Of a DNA stretch of 64,000 nt, positions 27,455 through 38,422 are shown piece by piece. Origin of the DNA: Luteimonas abyssi (lineage in GTDB: Bacteria > Pseudomonadota > Gammaproteobacteria > Xanthomonadales > Xanthomonadaceae). Below the pieces are notes generated by a model, which saw nothing but the letters and a program-made list of their open reading frames with translations, was not told the DNA's origin and ran no database searches. Made by a program: the position numbers and the translations under genes. Each line of letters opens with the position of its first letter. The stretch's first letter is position 1. Location: assembly GCF_001482195.1 (NCBI RefSeq), contig NZ_KQ759763.1:3106868-3170867 (forward strand), given 5' to 3'.

Positions 27455-28213
27455 TCAGGCCCTGTAGCCGTCGTGGATGGCGACGATGCCACCGGAGAGG
27501 TTGCGGTAGCGCGGACGGTCGAAGCCGGCCTCGGCCATCATCGCCTTGAGCGCGTCCTGCGGCGGGTGCTTGCGGATCGATTCCGAGAGGTAGCGATAAC
27601 TGTCGGCATCGTTGGCGAACAACCTGCCCAGCCGCGGCATCACCTGGAAGGAATGGAAGTCGTACAAGGGGCGGAACCATTCCGGCTTCACTTCGGAGAA
27701 CTCCAGCACCCGCGCCTGCCCGCCGACCTTCAGCACCCGGCGCATCTCCCGCAGCGCGGCGTCCTTGTCGGTCACGTTGCGCAGGCCGAACGCGATGGTG
27801 ACCAGATCGAAGCTGGCGTCCGGAAACGGCAGTGCCTCGGCGTTGCACTGCACGTAGTCCAGTCCGCGGACCACCCCGCGGTCGGTCATGCGGTCGCGAC
27901 CGACGCGCAGCATCTCGCCGTTGATGTCGCCGAGCACGATGTCGCCGGTCTCGCCCACCCGCGGCTTGAGCAGCGCGGCGATGTCGCCGGTGCCGCCGGC
28001 CAGATCCAGTACGCGATCGCCGCGTTTGACCTGCGCGGTGGCGGCGAAATAGCGCTTCCAGACCCGATGGATGCCGAGGCTCATCAGGTCGTTCATCAGG
28101 TCGTAGTTGCGCGCGACCGACGAGAACACCTCGCCGACCAGCTTCTGCTTTTCGCCGGTGGGCACGTCGCGGTAGCCGAAATGCGTGGTGCCGGACTTGT
28201 CGGATTCGTTCAT
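27455..28213 (-). CDS. ubiE: Demethylmenaquinone/ubiquinone methyltransferase UbiE
   Basis: A 252-residue class I SAM-dependent methyltransferase for C-methylation of quinone precursors. It has the family leader [26 protein letters not shown] motif [11 protein letters not shown], and the UbiE signatures [17 protein letters not shown] and the AFGLRNVTD region. The ATG at 28213 gives the usual length; the frame extends 66 codons upstream without similarity. It is divergent from the deaminase gene across 196 bp. Confidence 0.96.
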   Translation of the reverse strand: MNESDKSGTTHFGYRDVPTGEKQKLVGEVFSSVARNYDLMNDLMSLGIHRVWKRYFAATAQVKRGDRVLDLAGGTGDIAALLKPRVGETGDIVLGDINGEMLRVGRDRMTDRGVVRGLDYVQCNAEALPFPDASFDLVTIAFGLRNVTDKDAALREMRRVLKVGGQARVLEFSEVKPEWFRPLYDFHSFQVMPRLGRLFANDADSYRYLSESIRKHPPQDALKAMMAEAGFDRPRYRNLSGGIVAIHDGYRA

Positions 28214-28409
28214 GCGCCGATTATCGCACCCGTGGCGTGCGCCTGCCGTGGCGGTTGCCGCGCCCTCGCCGGCCACGGACGGGGCCGCCCCACCGGCGAC
28301 ACGGGTCCGCCGCCTTGCGGCGGCTGGACCGCGGCATCGCGATGGCTGCTCCGGCGCCCGATGCCGGGACCATGCAACACTGCGCGTGCCGTCCAATGCT
28401 GGATCACCC

Positions 28410-28892
28410 ATGCCCTCCGGTTCCGATCACGTGCCCGCCATCGCCACTCCCGACTACCGCGCCATGCTCGAGGTCGCCGTCGCCGAAGCGCGCCTGGGCC
28501 TGGCCGAGGGCGGCATCCCGATCGGCGCGGCCCTGTTCCACCGCGACGGCACCCTGCTCGGCCGTGGCCGCAACCGCCGCGTACAGGAAGGCGACCCGTC
28601 CGTGCACGGCGAGACCGACGCCTTCCGCAAGGCCGGCCGTCAGCGCAGCTACCGCGACACGATCATGGTCACCACGCTGTCGCCGTGCTGGTACTGCAGC
28701 GGCCTGGTCAGGCAGTTCGGGATCGGCACCGTGGTCATGGGCGAGGCGGACAACTTCCAGGGCGGCCACACCTGGCTGCGCGAGCACGGCGTCGAGGTGA
28801 TCGACCTGCAGGACGCCGAATGCATCGCGATGCTGGGCGACTGGATCGCCGCCCATCCCGAGGTCTGGCACGAGGATATCGGCGAGGATTGA
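28410..28892 (+). CDS. Nucleoside/cytosine deaminase (CDA superfamily)
   Basis: A 160-residue zinc deaminase with the two signature motifs: HGETDAF (zinc His and catalytic Glu) and SPCWYC (two zinc Cys). The size and the [19 protein letters not shown] region resemble yeast-type cytosine deaminases and related amidohydrolases of the same fold; the base specificity is not certain. The ATG at 28410 begins [20 protein letters not shown]. The frame continues upstream to 28185 over the ubiE leader, which is unlikely to be coding. Confidence 0.85.
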   Translation: MPSGSDHVPAIATPDYRAMLEVAVAEARLGLAEGGIPIGAALFHRDGTLLGRGRNRRVQEGDPSVHGETDAFRKAGRQRSYRDTIMVTTLSPCWYCSGLVRQFGIGTVVMGEADNFQGGHTWLREHGVEVIDLQDAECIAMLGDWIAAHPEVWHEDIGED

Positions 28893-28953
28893 GCCCCTCG
28901 CGGGCGCGGCCTCCGCCCCCCCCCCTGCTCTCACGGCCCGCGGCGCGCGGGCG

Positions 28954-30306
28954 TCAGCGCGCGCCGGCCCGTGTCGCCGGCGGCTGCGGATGCGCACGCA
29001 GCAGCCAGGAGGCCGCCGCCACGCAGACCAGGGCGACGAACGCGCCCGGCGCCGCACCCAGCAACAGGGCGACGGCAAGGCCCGCGAACAACGCCACGCC
29101 CCCGCCGACGATGGCGGCCGTCGTCGTCGCTGCCGCCAGGTCGCGCCGACGACGCAGTTCGAAACGCACCGCCGCCCACATCACCGGCGCGAGCGCCACC
29201 GCACACAGCAGCAGCCAGCACGCACGCCCCAGCCAGAAGCCGGGCGTCCCCGGATCGCCGGCATCGATCGGCAGTCCGAGCCGCTCCCCCAGCCACGCCG
29301 CCGGCAATTCGGCCAGTTTGTGCCACAGGTACAGCGGCATGCCGAGCGCGGCGAGGACGCCGATGATCCGCGGTGCCGGATGCCGGGCGAGGAAGCGCCG
29401 GGCGGGCGCTTCGGCCAGCAACACCGCACCGACCTGCAGCCAGACCACCCCGACCAGCGCCAGCGTCGGCGGCAGCATGTTGTTGCCGGCCAGCGCCACG
29501 CCCACCATCGCCACCGGATAGCCGCTGGCCATTGCCGCCGCCAGCCACGTCACGCCGAGCGCGAGCAGCACCGCGCCCCCCCGCGCGCCGCCCAGTCGGC
29601 CGTTGCGCCAGGCGATACCCAGTTGCTGCGGCAGCAACCACACCGCGAGCAGGTTGATCCAGCCGATCCCGCCGGGGCCGGCCTCCACCCGCGCACCCAG
29701 CATCAGCACGTCGCCAGGCGTCCGCACCCCGGCACGCAGCAGGTCGGCCAGTGCCGCGACCACGAGCAGGGCCAGCACCGCCTTCAGGCCGAAGCGTCGG
29801 TCCGCCCGCACGCACAGCGGCAGCAGGGCCTGCACCGCCAGCAGCATCACCAGGAACCAGAGATGGATGGTCAGCGAGGTGTTGAACGCATCGAGCAGGC
29901 GCCCGCCGGCCACGAGCGCGACCAGGGCCACGCCGGCGAGCACGGCGAGATAGGTGACCGTCGGCCGTGCCAGCGCGAGCGCGCGTGCCACCCACCACTG
30001 CCGCTGCGATGTCCGCTCGCCCAAGCGGCGCGCGACGCCATCGGCGCTCACCGCCGCCGAGACGAACACGAACAGCGGCACCACCTGCACCACCCAGGTC
30101 AGCGCGCCGGCCAGTTCCCAGGTCCGCAGCAGGTGGTCGGTATCGACCAGGCGCCCGGCCTCCAGACGCGGCAGGGTCGCCATCCAGTGCCCGAACACCA
30201 CCACCAGCAACGCGATCGCGCGCAGGGCATCGGGATAGAGATCGCGCGCGGGCGCGGCGGGCGCCCGCGCTCGCGCCGGCCCGGTCGCCTCACACATGCC
30301 GAACAC
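28954..30306 (-). CDS. Acyltransferase-3 family integral membrane protein
   Basis: A 450-residue polytopic membrane protein with about ten to twelve hydrophobic segments. It begins with the acyltransferase-3 pattern DLYPDALRAIALLVVVFGHWM (catalytic His candidate) and contains HLWFLVMLLAVQALLPL. Such enzymes O-acylate sugars of lipopolysaccharide, glucans or other surface molecules. The acceptor is unknown and no glycan genes flank it. An alternative start lies 3 codons in (30297). The C-terminal third is Ala/Leu-rich and degenerate. Confidence 0.75.
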   Translation of the reverse strand: MFGMCEATGPARARAPAAPARDLYPDALRAIALLVVVFGHWMATLPRLEAGRLVDTDHLLRTWELAGALTWVVQVVPLFVFVSAAVSADGVARRLGERTSQRQWWVARALALARPTVTYLAVLAGVALVALVAGGRLLDAFNTSLTIHLWFLVMLLAVQALLPLCVRADRRFGLKAVLALLVVAALADLLRAGVRTPGDVLMLGARVEAGPGGIGWINLLAVWLLPQQLGIAWRNGRLGGARGGAVLLALGVTWLAAAMASGYPVAMVGVALAGNNMLPPTLALVGVVWLQVGAVLLAEAPARRFLARHPAPRIIGVLAALGMPLYLWHKLAELPAAWLGERLGLPIDAGDPGTPGFWLGRACWLLLCAVALAPVMWAAVRFELRRRRDLAAATTTAAIVGGGVALFAGLAVALLLGAAPGAFVALVCVAAASWLLRAHPQPPATRAGAR

Positions 30307-30366
30307 CCCCGCCGATGCGGCGGCATCGGCCGGACGGCGTGGCGGACGCGCACGTCGATGCCGCGG

Positions 30367-30873
30367 TCATGCCGGCACCAGCGTCCGGGTCATGAAGACG
30401 CTGTTGGGATCCTCGCGATAGGCCGCGAACGGCGGGCACGGCACGAACCCGGCGCGGGCGTACAGCCGGCGCGCGGGCTCGAAGTAGGCCATCGAGCCGG
30501 TTTCCAGGCTGACGCGGACCGCACCTGCCTCCCGGGCCCGGATCAGCAGGTGATCCAGAATGTGCCGCGCCACGCCGCGACGCAGGTGCGCCCGGGCGGT
30601 CCGCATGGACTTGATCTCCGCGTGCGCGGGGTCGAGCGTCTTCAGCGCGCCGCAACCCAGCAGGGCCTCGTCTTCCCACAGGGTCCAGAACGCGATGTCG
30701 GGCCGGCGCAGGCCGTCGAGATCCAGCGCGTGGCGGCTTTCGGCAGGCGCGGTCGGCGCGAGCTCACGCAGATGCGCCTCCAGCAACGCGATCACCCGCG
30801 GATCCTCGATCGGATCGCGCTGCAGTCGCCAGGCATCGCCCCACCCCGTGCCCGACATCGGATCGTCGCTCAT
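30367..30873 (-). CDS. GNAT-family N-acetyltransferase
   Basis: A 168-residue GNAT protein. It has the acetyl-CoA loop EIKSMRTARAHLRRGVARHILDHLL (R-x-x-G-x-A-type), the beta-bulge VRVSLETGSMAYFEPARRLYARAGF, and a FVPCPPFAAY ending. The sequence resembles small-molecule/peptide acetyltransferases of the YhbS/ElaA type; the substrate is unknown. Its start overlaps the stop of the amidohydrolase gene by 4 nt, so the two are co-translated. Confidence 0.87.
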   Translation of the reverse strand: MSDDPMSGTGWGDAWRLQRDPIEDPRVIALLEAHLRELAPTAPAESRHALDLDGLRRPDIAFWTLWEDEALLGCGALKTLDPAHAEIKSMRTARAHLRRGVARHILDHLLIRAREAGAVRVSLETGSMAYFEPARRLYARAGFVPCPPFAAYREDPNSVFMTRTLVPA

Positions 30874-32183
30874 CGCACGGTCTCGTCGCGATGCACATGC
30901 CCGGCCTTCATCACGAAGCGCACGTCCTCAAGCCGCGACACGTCGTCCAGCGGGTCGCCCTGGATGGCGATGAGATCGGCGACGAAGCCCTCCCGCAGCA
31001 CGCCGGTGTCGTGCTCGATGCCGAACAGCCGTGCGGTGTGCAGGGTCGCGGCCTGGATCGCCTGCAGCGGCGTCATTCCGAATTCCACCATGCGTGCGAA
31101 CTGGCGGGCGTTGCGCCCATGCGGATAGACGCCGGCATCGCTGCCGAACGCCATCGGCACCCCGGCGCGCAGCGCGCGGGTGAAGTTCTCGCGCTGGACA
31201 TGGCCGGTACGGCGCTCCTTCTCCAGCGACTCGGGCAGGATCCCGGCCGTGGCGCCTTCGCCCAGGATGTATTCGGTGGTGTAGATGTCCATCACCAGCA
31301 CGGCGCCGTTGCGGCGTGCGAGCGCGATCCCCGCGTCGTCGATGAAACTGGCGTGCTCGATGGAATCGACGCCTGCGTCCAGCGCGTTGCGGATCCCGGT
31401 CGCCCCGTGCGCGTGCGAGGCCACCTTGCGGCCGTGGCTGTGCGCCTCGTCGACCACCGCCCGCAGCTCCTCCAGGGTGAACTGCGGCGCACCGACCTCG
31501 GTGCCGCGTGACATCACCCCGCCGGTCGAGCAGACCTTGATCACGTCGGCACCGAACTTGACGTTCTGGCGGACCTTGCGCCGCGCCTCCCACGGACCGT
31601 CGGCGACACCGTCGCCGCGCGCGCCGTCCTCGTAGGGCAACAGGTTGTTGTCGGCGCAGTGGCCGCCGGTGATGCCGATGCCCAGACCGGCGGCCAGCAC
31701 CCGGGGCCCCGGCACCACGCCGGCGGCGATCGCGTCGCGCAGCGCGACATCGGCGTAGCCCGGCGCACCGAGGTTGCGCACCGTGGTGAAGCCGGCATCG
31801 AGCGTGGTGCGGGCATTGCGCGCGCCGTGCAACGTGGCCGCCGGCAGCGACTCGCCCAGCCCGGCGTAGCCGTGCAGGCTGGCATCGCCGACGAGATGCA
31901 CATGCGCGTCCATCAGGCCCGGCAGGACGGTGTAACCGGAAAGGTCGCGGATGTCGGCGCCTGGCGGTGGCGGCAGCGTGACCGCGGGCCCGATGGATGC
32001 GATGCGCCCGTCGCGCACCAGCACGGCGTGATCGCTCAGCAGGCGGCCGCGCTCGACATCGAGCAGTTGCCCGGCGCGTACGTAGACGACCTCGGCCGCC
32101 TGCAACGGCAGCGACAACACCAGGCACAGCAACCACCAGGGCGCGCCTGCCAGCGGCAGGCGCGCGGGAGAGCGGATTCGCAT
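30870..32183 (-). CDS. Secreted metal-dependent amidohydrolase
   Basis: A 437-residue amidohydrolase-superfamily enzyme with a signal peptide (WWLLCLVLSLPLQAA). The metal sites are visible: LMDAHVHLVGD (HxH), SHAHGATG, SIEHASFIDD and FGSDAGVYPHG (final Asp). It matches the imidazolonepropionase-like and Xaa-Pro/Xaa-Arg dipeptidase group, which typically hydrolyse cyclic amides or dipeptides in the periplasm. It is followed by the overlapping GNAT gene; hslU lies 62 bp upstream on the same strand. Confidence 0.88.
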   Translation of the reverse strand: MRIRSPARLPLAGAPWWLLCLVLSLPLQAAEVVYVRAGQLLDVERGRLLSDHAVLVRDGRIASIGPAVTLPPPPGADIRDLSGYTVLPGLMDAHVHLVGDASLHGYAGLGESLPAATLHGARNARTTLDAGFTTVRNLGAPGYADVALRDAIAAGVVPGPRVLAAGLGIGITGGHCADNNLLPYEDGARGDGVADGPWEARRKVRQNVKFGADVIKVCSTGGVMSRGTEVGAPQFTLEELRAVVDEAHSHGRKVASHAHGATGIRNALDAGVDSIEHASFIDDAGIALARRNGAVLVMDIYTTEYILGEGATAGILPESLEKERRTGHVQRENFTRALRAGVPMAFGSDAGVYPHGRNARQFARMVEFGMTPLQAIQAATLHTARLFGIEHDTGVLREGFVADLIAIQGDPLDDVSRLEDVRFVMKAGHVHRDETVR

Positions 32184-32245
32184 GACTCGGGTCCGGCGTG
32201 GGATCCGCCGACTCTAGAGCATTTCGCCCGCGCCGGGCCCTGCCC

Positions 32246-33646
<1,401 letters not shown>

Positions 33647-33681
33647 CGGGAACGGACCTTGCATTGGGACCTTGCGTTGGC

Positions 33682-33705
33682 CCTTCTCCCGCGTGCGGGA
33701 GAAGG
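33682..33705. repeat. Hairpin repeat in the hslV-hslU gap
   Basis: A perfect 11-bp inverted repeat (ccttctcccgc at 33682-33692, gcgggagaagg at 33695-33705) with a 2-nt loop, followed by a tggcgcgaagcgtcggatga tail. The core matches the palindrome at 23115. It lies 36 bp upstream of the chosen hslU start, inside the probable hslVU transcript, where it may lower or time hslU expression. Confidence 0.6.
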
Positions 33706-33798
33706 TGGCGCGAAGCGTCGGATGAGGGTGGCCTGGCGCGGCATGCCGTCGCCAGGCCCCGTGGCGCCATCGCGGGCGGCGCGGCGCGGGGTGGACCG

Positions 33799-34350
33799 TC
33801 AGAGCTCTTCGACGACCACGTTGCGGTTGGTGTAGATGCAGATGTCGCCGGCGATGTTGAGCGCCTCCGTGGCCACCGCGCGCGCGTCGAGCTCGGTATG
33901 GGCCAGCAACGCGCGCGCGGCCGACAGGGCGTACGAGCCGCCGGAGCCGATGGCGACGATGCCGTCGTCGGGCTCGATGATGTCGCCGTTGCCGCTGATG
34001 ATCAGCGAGGTTTCCTTGTCGGCCACCGCCAGCAGCGCTTCGAGCTTTCCGTAGCGGCGGTCGGTACGCCAGTCCTTCACCAGCTCGACCGCCGCGCGCA
34101 CCAGTTGGCCGCCGTGCTGCTGCAGCTTGGTTTCGAACAGCTCGAACAGGGTGAATGCATCCGCTGCGGCGCCGGCGAAACCGGCCAGCACCTGGCCGTC
34201 GCCGAGACGACGCACTTTGCGCGCATGGCCCTTCATCACGGTGTGGCCGAGGGTGACCTGGCCGTCGCCGGCGACGACCACCTTGCCGTTGCGCCGGATC
34301 GACACGATGGTGGTGGCGTGGAAGACGTGGGGATTCTGGCTGGGGTCCAT
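33799..34350 (-). CDS. hslV: ATP-dependent protease peptidase subunit HslV (ClpQ)
   Basis: A 183-residue N-terminal-threonine peptidase forming the double hexameric core of HslUV. The catalytic Thr follows the FHA segment ([25 protein letters not shown]), and [17 protein letters not shown] and [16 protein letters not shown] are conserved. The ATG at 34350 has a strong CGGAGG ribosome site 5 nt upstream. The N-terminal extension before the catalytic Thr (12 residues) is slightly longer than in E. coli, so processing should occur. xerC lies upstream on the same strand. Confidence 0.96.
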   Translation of the reverse strand: MDPSQNPHVFHATTIVSIRRNGKVVVAGDGQVTLGHTVMKGHARKVRRLGDGQVLAGFAGAAADAFTLFELFETKLQQHGGQLVRAAVELVKDWRTDRRYGKLEALLAVADKETSLIISGNGDIIEPDDGIVAIGSGGSYALSAARALLAHTELDARAVATEALNIAGDICIYTNRNVVVEEL

Positions 34351-34452
34351 GCGGGCCTCCGGGGAACGAATCCCCTGAGTGGGGATCGCCGGGCGCGCAC
34401 GCAAGGGCGTGGGTGGGCCCGGGCACGCGGCCGCGATTCAGCGGCCGTCGTG

Positions 34453-35391
34453 TCAGGACGCGGTGTCGTCGCCGTCGTCGCGGCGCCGCCGCGCGCGCGG
34501 GTGGGCCGCGTCGTACACCTTCGCCAGGTGCTGGTAGTCGAGATGGGTGTAGATCTGGGTGGTGGCGATGTCGGCGTGGCCGAGCAGCTCCTGCACGCCG
34601 CGCAGGTCGCCGGAGGACTCCAGGACATGGCTGGCGAAGGAGTGCCGCAGCAGATGGGGATGCACCCGCTTGAACAGACCCTGCCGCTGCGCCAGCTGGC
34701 GCATGCGCAACTGCACGGCGCGCGACGTGATCGGGCCTCCGGCACGGCCCGGGAAGACCGGCGCTTCGGATGCCGCGCCGCCGTCGGCCGCCCAGTCGGC
34801 CAGCGCGCGCCGCGCATGCGAGCCCACCGGCACCACGCGCTGGCGGTTGCCCTTGCCGAGCACCGCGACCAGGCCTTCGGCCAGATCCAGGTCGCGCCAG
34901 CGCAACGCACACAGTTCCGACACGCGCAGCCCCGACGAGTAGAACAGCTCCAGCATCGCCCGGTCGCGCAGGCCCAGGGGCGCATCGGTCGCCACTTCGA
35001 CCAGGGCCTTGGCTTCGTCGGGGTCGAGCACCTCCGGCAGCTTGCGCTGGGCCTTGGGTGCGCGCACGCCGGCGCAGGGATCGGCCACGATGCGCCCGTG
35101 CCGCAGCAACCAGCGATAGAAACTGCGGCAGGCCGACAGCCGCCGCTGCACGCTCTTGGGCGACAAGCCGCGCCGGTGTTCGGCGGCGACGAAGGCGCGC
35201 ACCTGCGTGCTGTCCAGGCTGACGCACTCCGCGTCGGCCCGGGCGTCCACCCAGGCGGACAGGGCGGCCAGATCGCGCCGATAGGCGTCGAGGGTGTGCA
35301 CGGACATCCGCTTCTCGACCTGCAGATGCTCGAGGAAATCGAGCATCGCCTGCGGCAACGTCGCTTCGCGCTCGACCGCCGCGACGGACAC
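34453..35391 (-). CDS. xerC: Tyrosine recombinase XerC
   Basis: A 312-residue tyrosine recombinase that resolves chromosome dimers with XerD at dif. The N-terminal SAM-like DNA-binding domain is seen ([23 protein letters not shown]), and the catalytic domain holds [11 protein letters not shown] (first Arg), [12 protein letters not shown] (His-x-x-Arg) and the nucleophile in QIYTH (Tyr281). The length and its place between hslV and DUF484-dapF match housekeeping XerC rather than a phage integrase. Confidence 0.95.
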   Translation of the reverse strand: MSVAAVEREATLPQAMLDFLEHLQVEKRMSVHTLDAYRRDLAALSAWVDARADAECVSLDSTQVRAFVAAEHRRGLSPKSVQRRLSACRSFYRWLLRHGRIVADPCAGVRAPKAQRKLPEVLDPDEAKALVEVATDAPLGLRDRAMLELFYSSGLRVSELCALRWRDLDLAEGLVAVLGKGNRQRVVPVGSHARRALADWAADGGAASEAPVFPGRAGGPITSRAVQLRMRQLAQRQGLFKRVHPHLLRHSFASHVLESSGDLRGVQELLGHADIATTQIYTHLDYQHLAKVYDAAHPRARRRRDDGDDTAS

Positions 35392-35395
35392 GATG

Positions 35396-36070
35396 TCAGT
35401 CCGCGTCGCGCCGCATCGCCGCGACGAACGCCTCGCCCATCATGCGCAGGAACAACGTGCCCATGCCGGGATAGAAGCGGTTGGCATCGTGGCTGCCGAC
35501 GGCGACCAGGCCCACGCCCTCCAGGGGCAGGAGCGCGGTGGACTGGACCTCACCGACGCGCGCGCCATACAGCAGTGCCTGCTTGTCGGGGTGCAGGCGC
35601 CCGCACAGCGGCTCGCCCGCGGCGAGCGCATCGGCGAACGGGCGCAGCGCCGCATCGTCGCGCGAGACGATCCGCAACCAGTCGTCGGCCTCCAGGCCCG
35701 GCACCGGCGAAAACAGCACCACCCGGACCAGATCGCCGTTGAAATCCTCGGCAAGCGTGGCCGCCATCGCGCGCACCACGCCCGCGGTATCGCGCTCGCG
35801 CATCAGCGCGAGGGTGAGCTGGTGGGTCCGCACCGCCAGCCGTTCGTTCTCCTGCGACACCGCGACCAGTTCCTGCAACCGCCGCGACAGTTCGCGGTTC
35901 TTGTCACGCAGGACATCGAGCTGATAGCCCGCCAGCGACGCGGTCGGCCCGTCCTCGCGCGGCACGACCAGGGTCATGGCGAGGTCGGGGAACTGCTGCA
36001 GGAACTTCGGGTGGCGACGTAGCCAGGCGGCCACCTCGTGGGCACCCAGTTTTTCGATGGTCTCGCTCAT
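35396..36070 (-). CDS. DUF484 family GAF-like protein
   Basis: A 224-residue protein of the DUF484 family, found with dapF and xerC in many proteobacteria. It starts with the helical [20 protein letters not shown], continues with a coiled coil ([29 protein letters not shown]) and ends in a GAF-like domain. No ligand or enzyme activity is established. The ATG at 36070 overlaps the dapF stop by 4 nt; a second ATG 3 codons upstream is possible. xerC follows 4 bp downstream. Confidence 0.92.
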   Translation of the reverse strand: MSETIEKLGAHEVAAWLRRHPKFLQQFPDLAMTLVVPREDGPTASLAGYQLDVLRDKNRELSRRLQELVAVSQENERLAVRTHQLTLALMRERDTAGVVRAMAATLAEDFNGDLVRVVLFSPVPGLEADDWLRIVSRDDAALRPFADALAAGEPLCGRLHPDKQALLYGARVGEVQSTALLPLEGVGLVAVGSHDANRFYPGMGTLFLRMMGEAFVAAMRRDAD

Positions 36071-36903
36071 GCGATCCATTCTCCTTCGAACACGAATGCG
36101 GCCGGTCCGGCCATGGTCAGCTCGGCGGCGGCGTCGGGCCAGTCGATGCGCAGGGTCCCGCCGGGCAGCGCGACATCCACCGCACGTTCGACGCGCCCCA
36201 GGCGCATCAGCACGGCGGCGGCGGCGCTGGCGCCGCTGCCGCAGGCCAGGGTCTCGCCGACACCGCGCTCGTAGACCCGCAACCGGACGTTGCCGCGGTC
36301 GACGACCTGTGCGAAACCGACATTGACCGAATCCGGAAACGCCGCGTGCCGCTGCAGACCGGGGCCGAGCGTCGCGACCGGCGCGGCGTCGACGTCGTCG
36401 ACCTCGATCACGGCATGCGGATTGCCCATCGACACGGCGCCGAAGCGCACCGGGTGGGCCTCGACCGCCAAGGTGTAGTGATCGCTTTCGGCGTCGAACC
36501 CGGCCAGCGGCACCGACGGCGGCGCGAAATCGGGCACGCCCAGCGCCACGCGCAGGCGGCCGTCGTCGAGCACCTCGACGGCGTGCCGGCCCGACGGGCT
36601 GTCGAGGACGAAGCCGCTCCCCGCGGCCGTGCCGTCGCGACGCAGCCAGGCGGCCACGCAGCGCGCACCGTTGCCGCACTGGCGCGACGCGGAGCCGTCG
36701 CTGTTCCAGATCCCGTAACTGGCCACCGCACCGGCACTGCGCGGCGCTTCGACAGTGAGGATCTGGTCGCAGCCCACGCCGGTGTGGCGGTCGGCCAGCG
36801 CCCGGCACAGGGCGGGCGACGGCGGCGGCCGGCCAGCGCGCAGGTCGAGCACGACGAAGTCGTTGCCCGCGCCGTGCATCTTGCTGAAACGCAACCCGCT
36901 CAT
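36067..36903 (-). CDS. dapF: Diaminopimelate epimerase DapF
   Basis: A 278-residue enzyme that converts LL- to meso-diaminopimelate for lysine and peptidoglycan synthesis. Both catalytic cysteines are present, in the [11 protein letters not shown] and [14 protein letters not shown] motifs, along with [12 protein letters not shown] and [10 protein letters not shown]. It lies downstream of the LptM-like lipoprotein gene and overlaps DUF484 by 4 nt. Confidence 0.97.
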   Translation of the reverse strand: MSGLRFSKMHGAGNDFVVLDLRAGRPPPSPALCRALADRHTGVGCDQILTVEAPRSAGAVASYGIWNSDGSASRQCGNGARCVAAWLRRDGTAAGSGFVLDSPSGRHAVEVLDDGRLRVALGVPDFAPPSVPLAGFDAESDHYTLAVEAHPVRFGAVSMGNPHAVIEVDDVDAAPVATLGPGLQRHAAFPDSVNVGFAQVVDRGNVRLRVYERGVGETLACGSGASAAAAVLMRLGRVERAVDVALPGGTLRIDWPDAAAELTMAGPAAFVFEGEWIA

Positions 36904-36919
36904 GGGTGGACGCGAGGGC

Positions 36920-37261
36920 TCATGGGCCCTCTTCGCCGCCCTCGCCTTCGGTCCCGTCCCGGGGCGGCAGGGGCAGCGGCATCACCGGCGACTCGGTCGC
37001 CGGCAGCGCCTCGTCTTCGCCGGTGTCGCTGCGGATCTCGATGGCCGGATCGAGGATCGGATCGGTGACCGGATCCGGCGGCGGCGGCCGGGCGTCGTCC
37101 GCGTCCTGAGCGGCCCCGGGCGCGGGCGGGTCGACATCGTCGACCACCGTCGGCTCGGGCGGCGGCATGAACAGGTCGCCCTTGTTGCCGCAGGCGGCCA
37201 GCAGCAGGCACAGGGCCAGGGGAAGGGCCGCGGACAGCGGCGACATGCGATCTCGATTCAT
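36920..37261 (-). CDS. lptM: LptM-like lipoprotein (YifL family) with extended C-terminus
   Basis: A 113-residue lipoprotein. It has a signal peptide and the hallmark [19 protein letters not shown], where the conserved Cys-Gly-x-x-Gly-x-Leu and Pro-rich segment match LptM/YifL. In Enterobacteria this short lipoprotein helps the LPS translocon LptDE mature. The C-terminal 75 residues are acidic and proline-rich, making this protein almost twice the E. coli length. It lies 16 bp upstream of dapF, the usual position. Confidence 0.85.
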   Translation of the reverse strand: MNRDRMSPLSAALPLALCLLLAACGNKGDLFMPPPEPTVVDDVDPPAPGAAQDADDARPPPPDPVTDPILDPAIEIRSDTGEDEALPATESPVMPLPLPPRDGTEGEGGEEGP

Positions 37262-37325
37262 GGCGGCAGTGTAGCCGTCCGCGCGATGGCGAGGAACGTC
37301 GATTCCCGATATCAGCCAGCCGATA

Positions 37326-37796
37326 TCAGCCGGTCGATGGCGCCGGCGGTTCGGGCCGCGTCCACAACCAGACGGCGACGCAGGTCATGCAGACGATGGG
37401 CAACGCGGTCATCCACCAGCGATGGGCGGGGAACAGCGGCATCACCAGCAGCAGGACCAGGGCACAAACCGTCATCGCGACGGTCGCCATCCGCTTGCCA
37501 CGGCGGCTGACCGCGCCATGACGTTCCCAGTCGCGGATCGCAGGGCCGAAACGGCGGTGGGCGAGCAACCGGCGCCGCAGGCGCGCCGAGCCCCGCGCCG
37601 CCGCCCAGGCGGCGATCAGCACGAAGACCGTGGTCGGCAGACCCGGCACGAACACGCCGACCAGGCCGAGACCGAGGCTGGTGTAGGCCAGCAGCCACCA
37701 GGCCCAGCGGAAGCGGACGGGGCGCTCCGGGTCCCGCTCCGCATCGTGCTCGGAGCCGGGGCGGCGCTCTGGATCGACGGGCTCAGTCGGCGCCAT
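37326..37796 (-). CDS. DUF454 (YbaN-like) inner-membrane protein
   Basis: A 156-residue protein with an acidic/polar 30-residue N-terminus. The DUF454 core follows: WWLLAYTSLGLGLVGVFVPGLPTTVFVLIAAWAAARGS, with the conserved Gly-x-x-Gly and LPTTPF-like motif, then LLAHRRFGPAIRDWERHGAVSRRGKR and two further hydrophobic segments. The function of the family is unknown. The ATG at 37796 is preferred; the frame extends 9 codons. Confidence 0.88.
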   Translation of the reverse strand: MAPTEPVDPERRPGSEHDAERDPERPVRFRWAWWLLAYTSLGLGLVGVFVPGLPTTVFVLIAAWAAARGSARLRRRLLAHRRFGPAIRDWERHGAVSRRGKRMATVAMTVCALVLLLVMPLFPAHRWWMTALPIVCMTCVAVWLWTRPEPPAPSTG

Positions 37797-38144
37797 GCAC
37801 ACCCCGGGGCGTCGTGCGGGCAACGGAAACGGGGACGGAACTCATGCGGGCCGGCAGCGGGACCAGGGCGACGACGCGCCATCATGGCACAGGGGTGACC
37901 GGGTCCTGCCGGAGAGTTTCGGGGACCGCCGGGGGCGCATCGGGCGCACGGCAGCGCTGCGTGACGCGGCGACCTGGAGACCCCTCGGCCATGCCAATCG
38001 CCTTGGCGCCTTCGTCACCTGGGCCAGTCACACAAAAAAGATGCTTCGCCGATTCGCGTGACTCGAAGGGCGGCCGCTTGCGTCGGCTTCGTCATGACGC
38101 CGCGCCCCGGCGGCCGGGGTATGCGGAGAGCAGGCCATGGGTGA

Positions 38145-38182
38145 GAGCCGACGGCTTGCGCGGCACTGCCGCGCGTCGGCTC
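38145..38182. repeat. Long bulged inverted repeat
   Basis: The outer 8-bp arms (gagccgac at 38145-38152, gtcggctc at 38075+100, that is 38175-38182) enclose inner 7-bp arms (38158-38164 and 38168-38174) with a 3-nt loop. A 5-nt bulge sits on the left side. With 15 base pairs in 38 nt it would fold strongly in RNA from either strand. It lies in the gap between the DUF454 gene and the S9 peptidase gene. Confidence 0.6.
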
Positions 38183-38235
38183 GAACGCCCCGAGCCTGCG
38201 AGGGGCCGGACCGCGGAGCGGGCCTGCGGCGGCGC

Positions 38236-38255
38236 GTCAGACAGGGATGTCTGAC
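38236..38255. repeat. Perfect GGGA-loop hairpin
   Basis: The arms gtcagaca (38236-38243) and tgtctgac (38248-38255) enclose a 4-nt ggga loop. The sequence acagggatgt at its centre is the kind of core seen in palindromic intergenic repeats of xanthomonads (recalled, not checked). It lies 53 bp downstream of the larger inverted repeat and about 170 bp from the end of the peptidase gene. Confidence 0.6.
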
Positions 38256-38422
38256 CGAGCCGAGGCGCATGCCCCGGCTGCGGCGACGCTCCCACCGGAG
38301 CCCACCCTCTCATCTGCTCTCGCCCAAAGCGGGCCGCGCTGCATGCACGACCCGCCTTGCGTCACCTCGAGGTCGGGAGAGAGGCGCGTGCCCGGAGGAA
38401 CGCGGTTCCGACTCGCCTCCCG

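Larger units (their letters stand above)
37797..38422. other. Gene-free, hairpin-rich intergenic region
   Basis: This 626-bp stretch contains no convincing coding sequence; the frames that cross it are Arg/Pro-rich shadows. It holds two strong inverted repeats. The first is a long bulged stem at 38145-38182: outer arms gagccgac/gtcggctc, inner arms gcgcggc/gccgcgc around act. The second is a perfect 8-bp stem with a GGGA loop at 38236-38255 (gtcagaca/tgtctgac). It could be a palindromic repeat cluster, a small-RNA locus or the degraded leader of a lost gene. Confidence 0.6.

Noticed and set aside
24033-27467. Plus-strand frame of over 1100 codons over the M1 peptidase
   Set aside because: Antisense shadow of the aminopeptidase and lipoprotein genes; no domain or start signal.
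33647-35227. Upstream extension of the hslU frame over hslV and xerC
   Set aside because: The hslU family starts at MTPREIV; the extension reads other genes in a wrong frame.
34453-35391. XerC as a phage or integron integrase
   Set aside because: Length, motifs and position in the conserved hslUV-dapF block identify the housekeeping recombinase; no attachment sites or cargo adjoin it.
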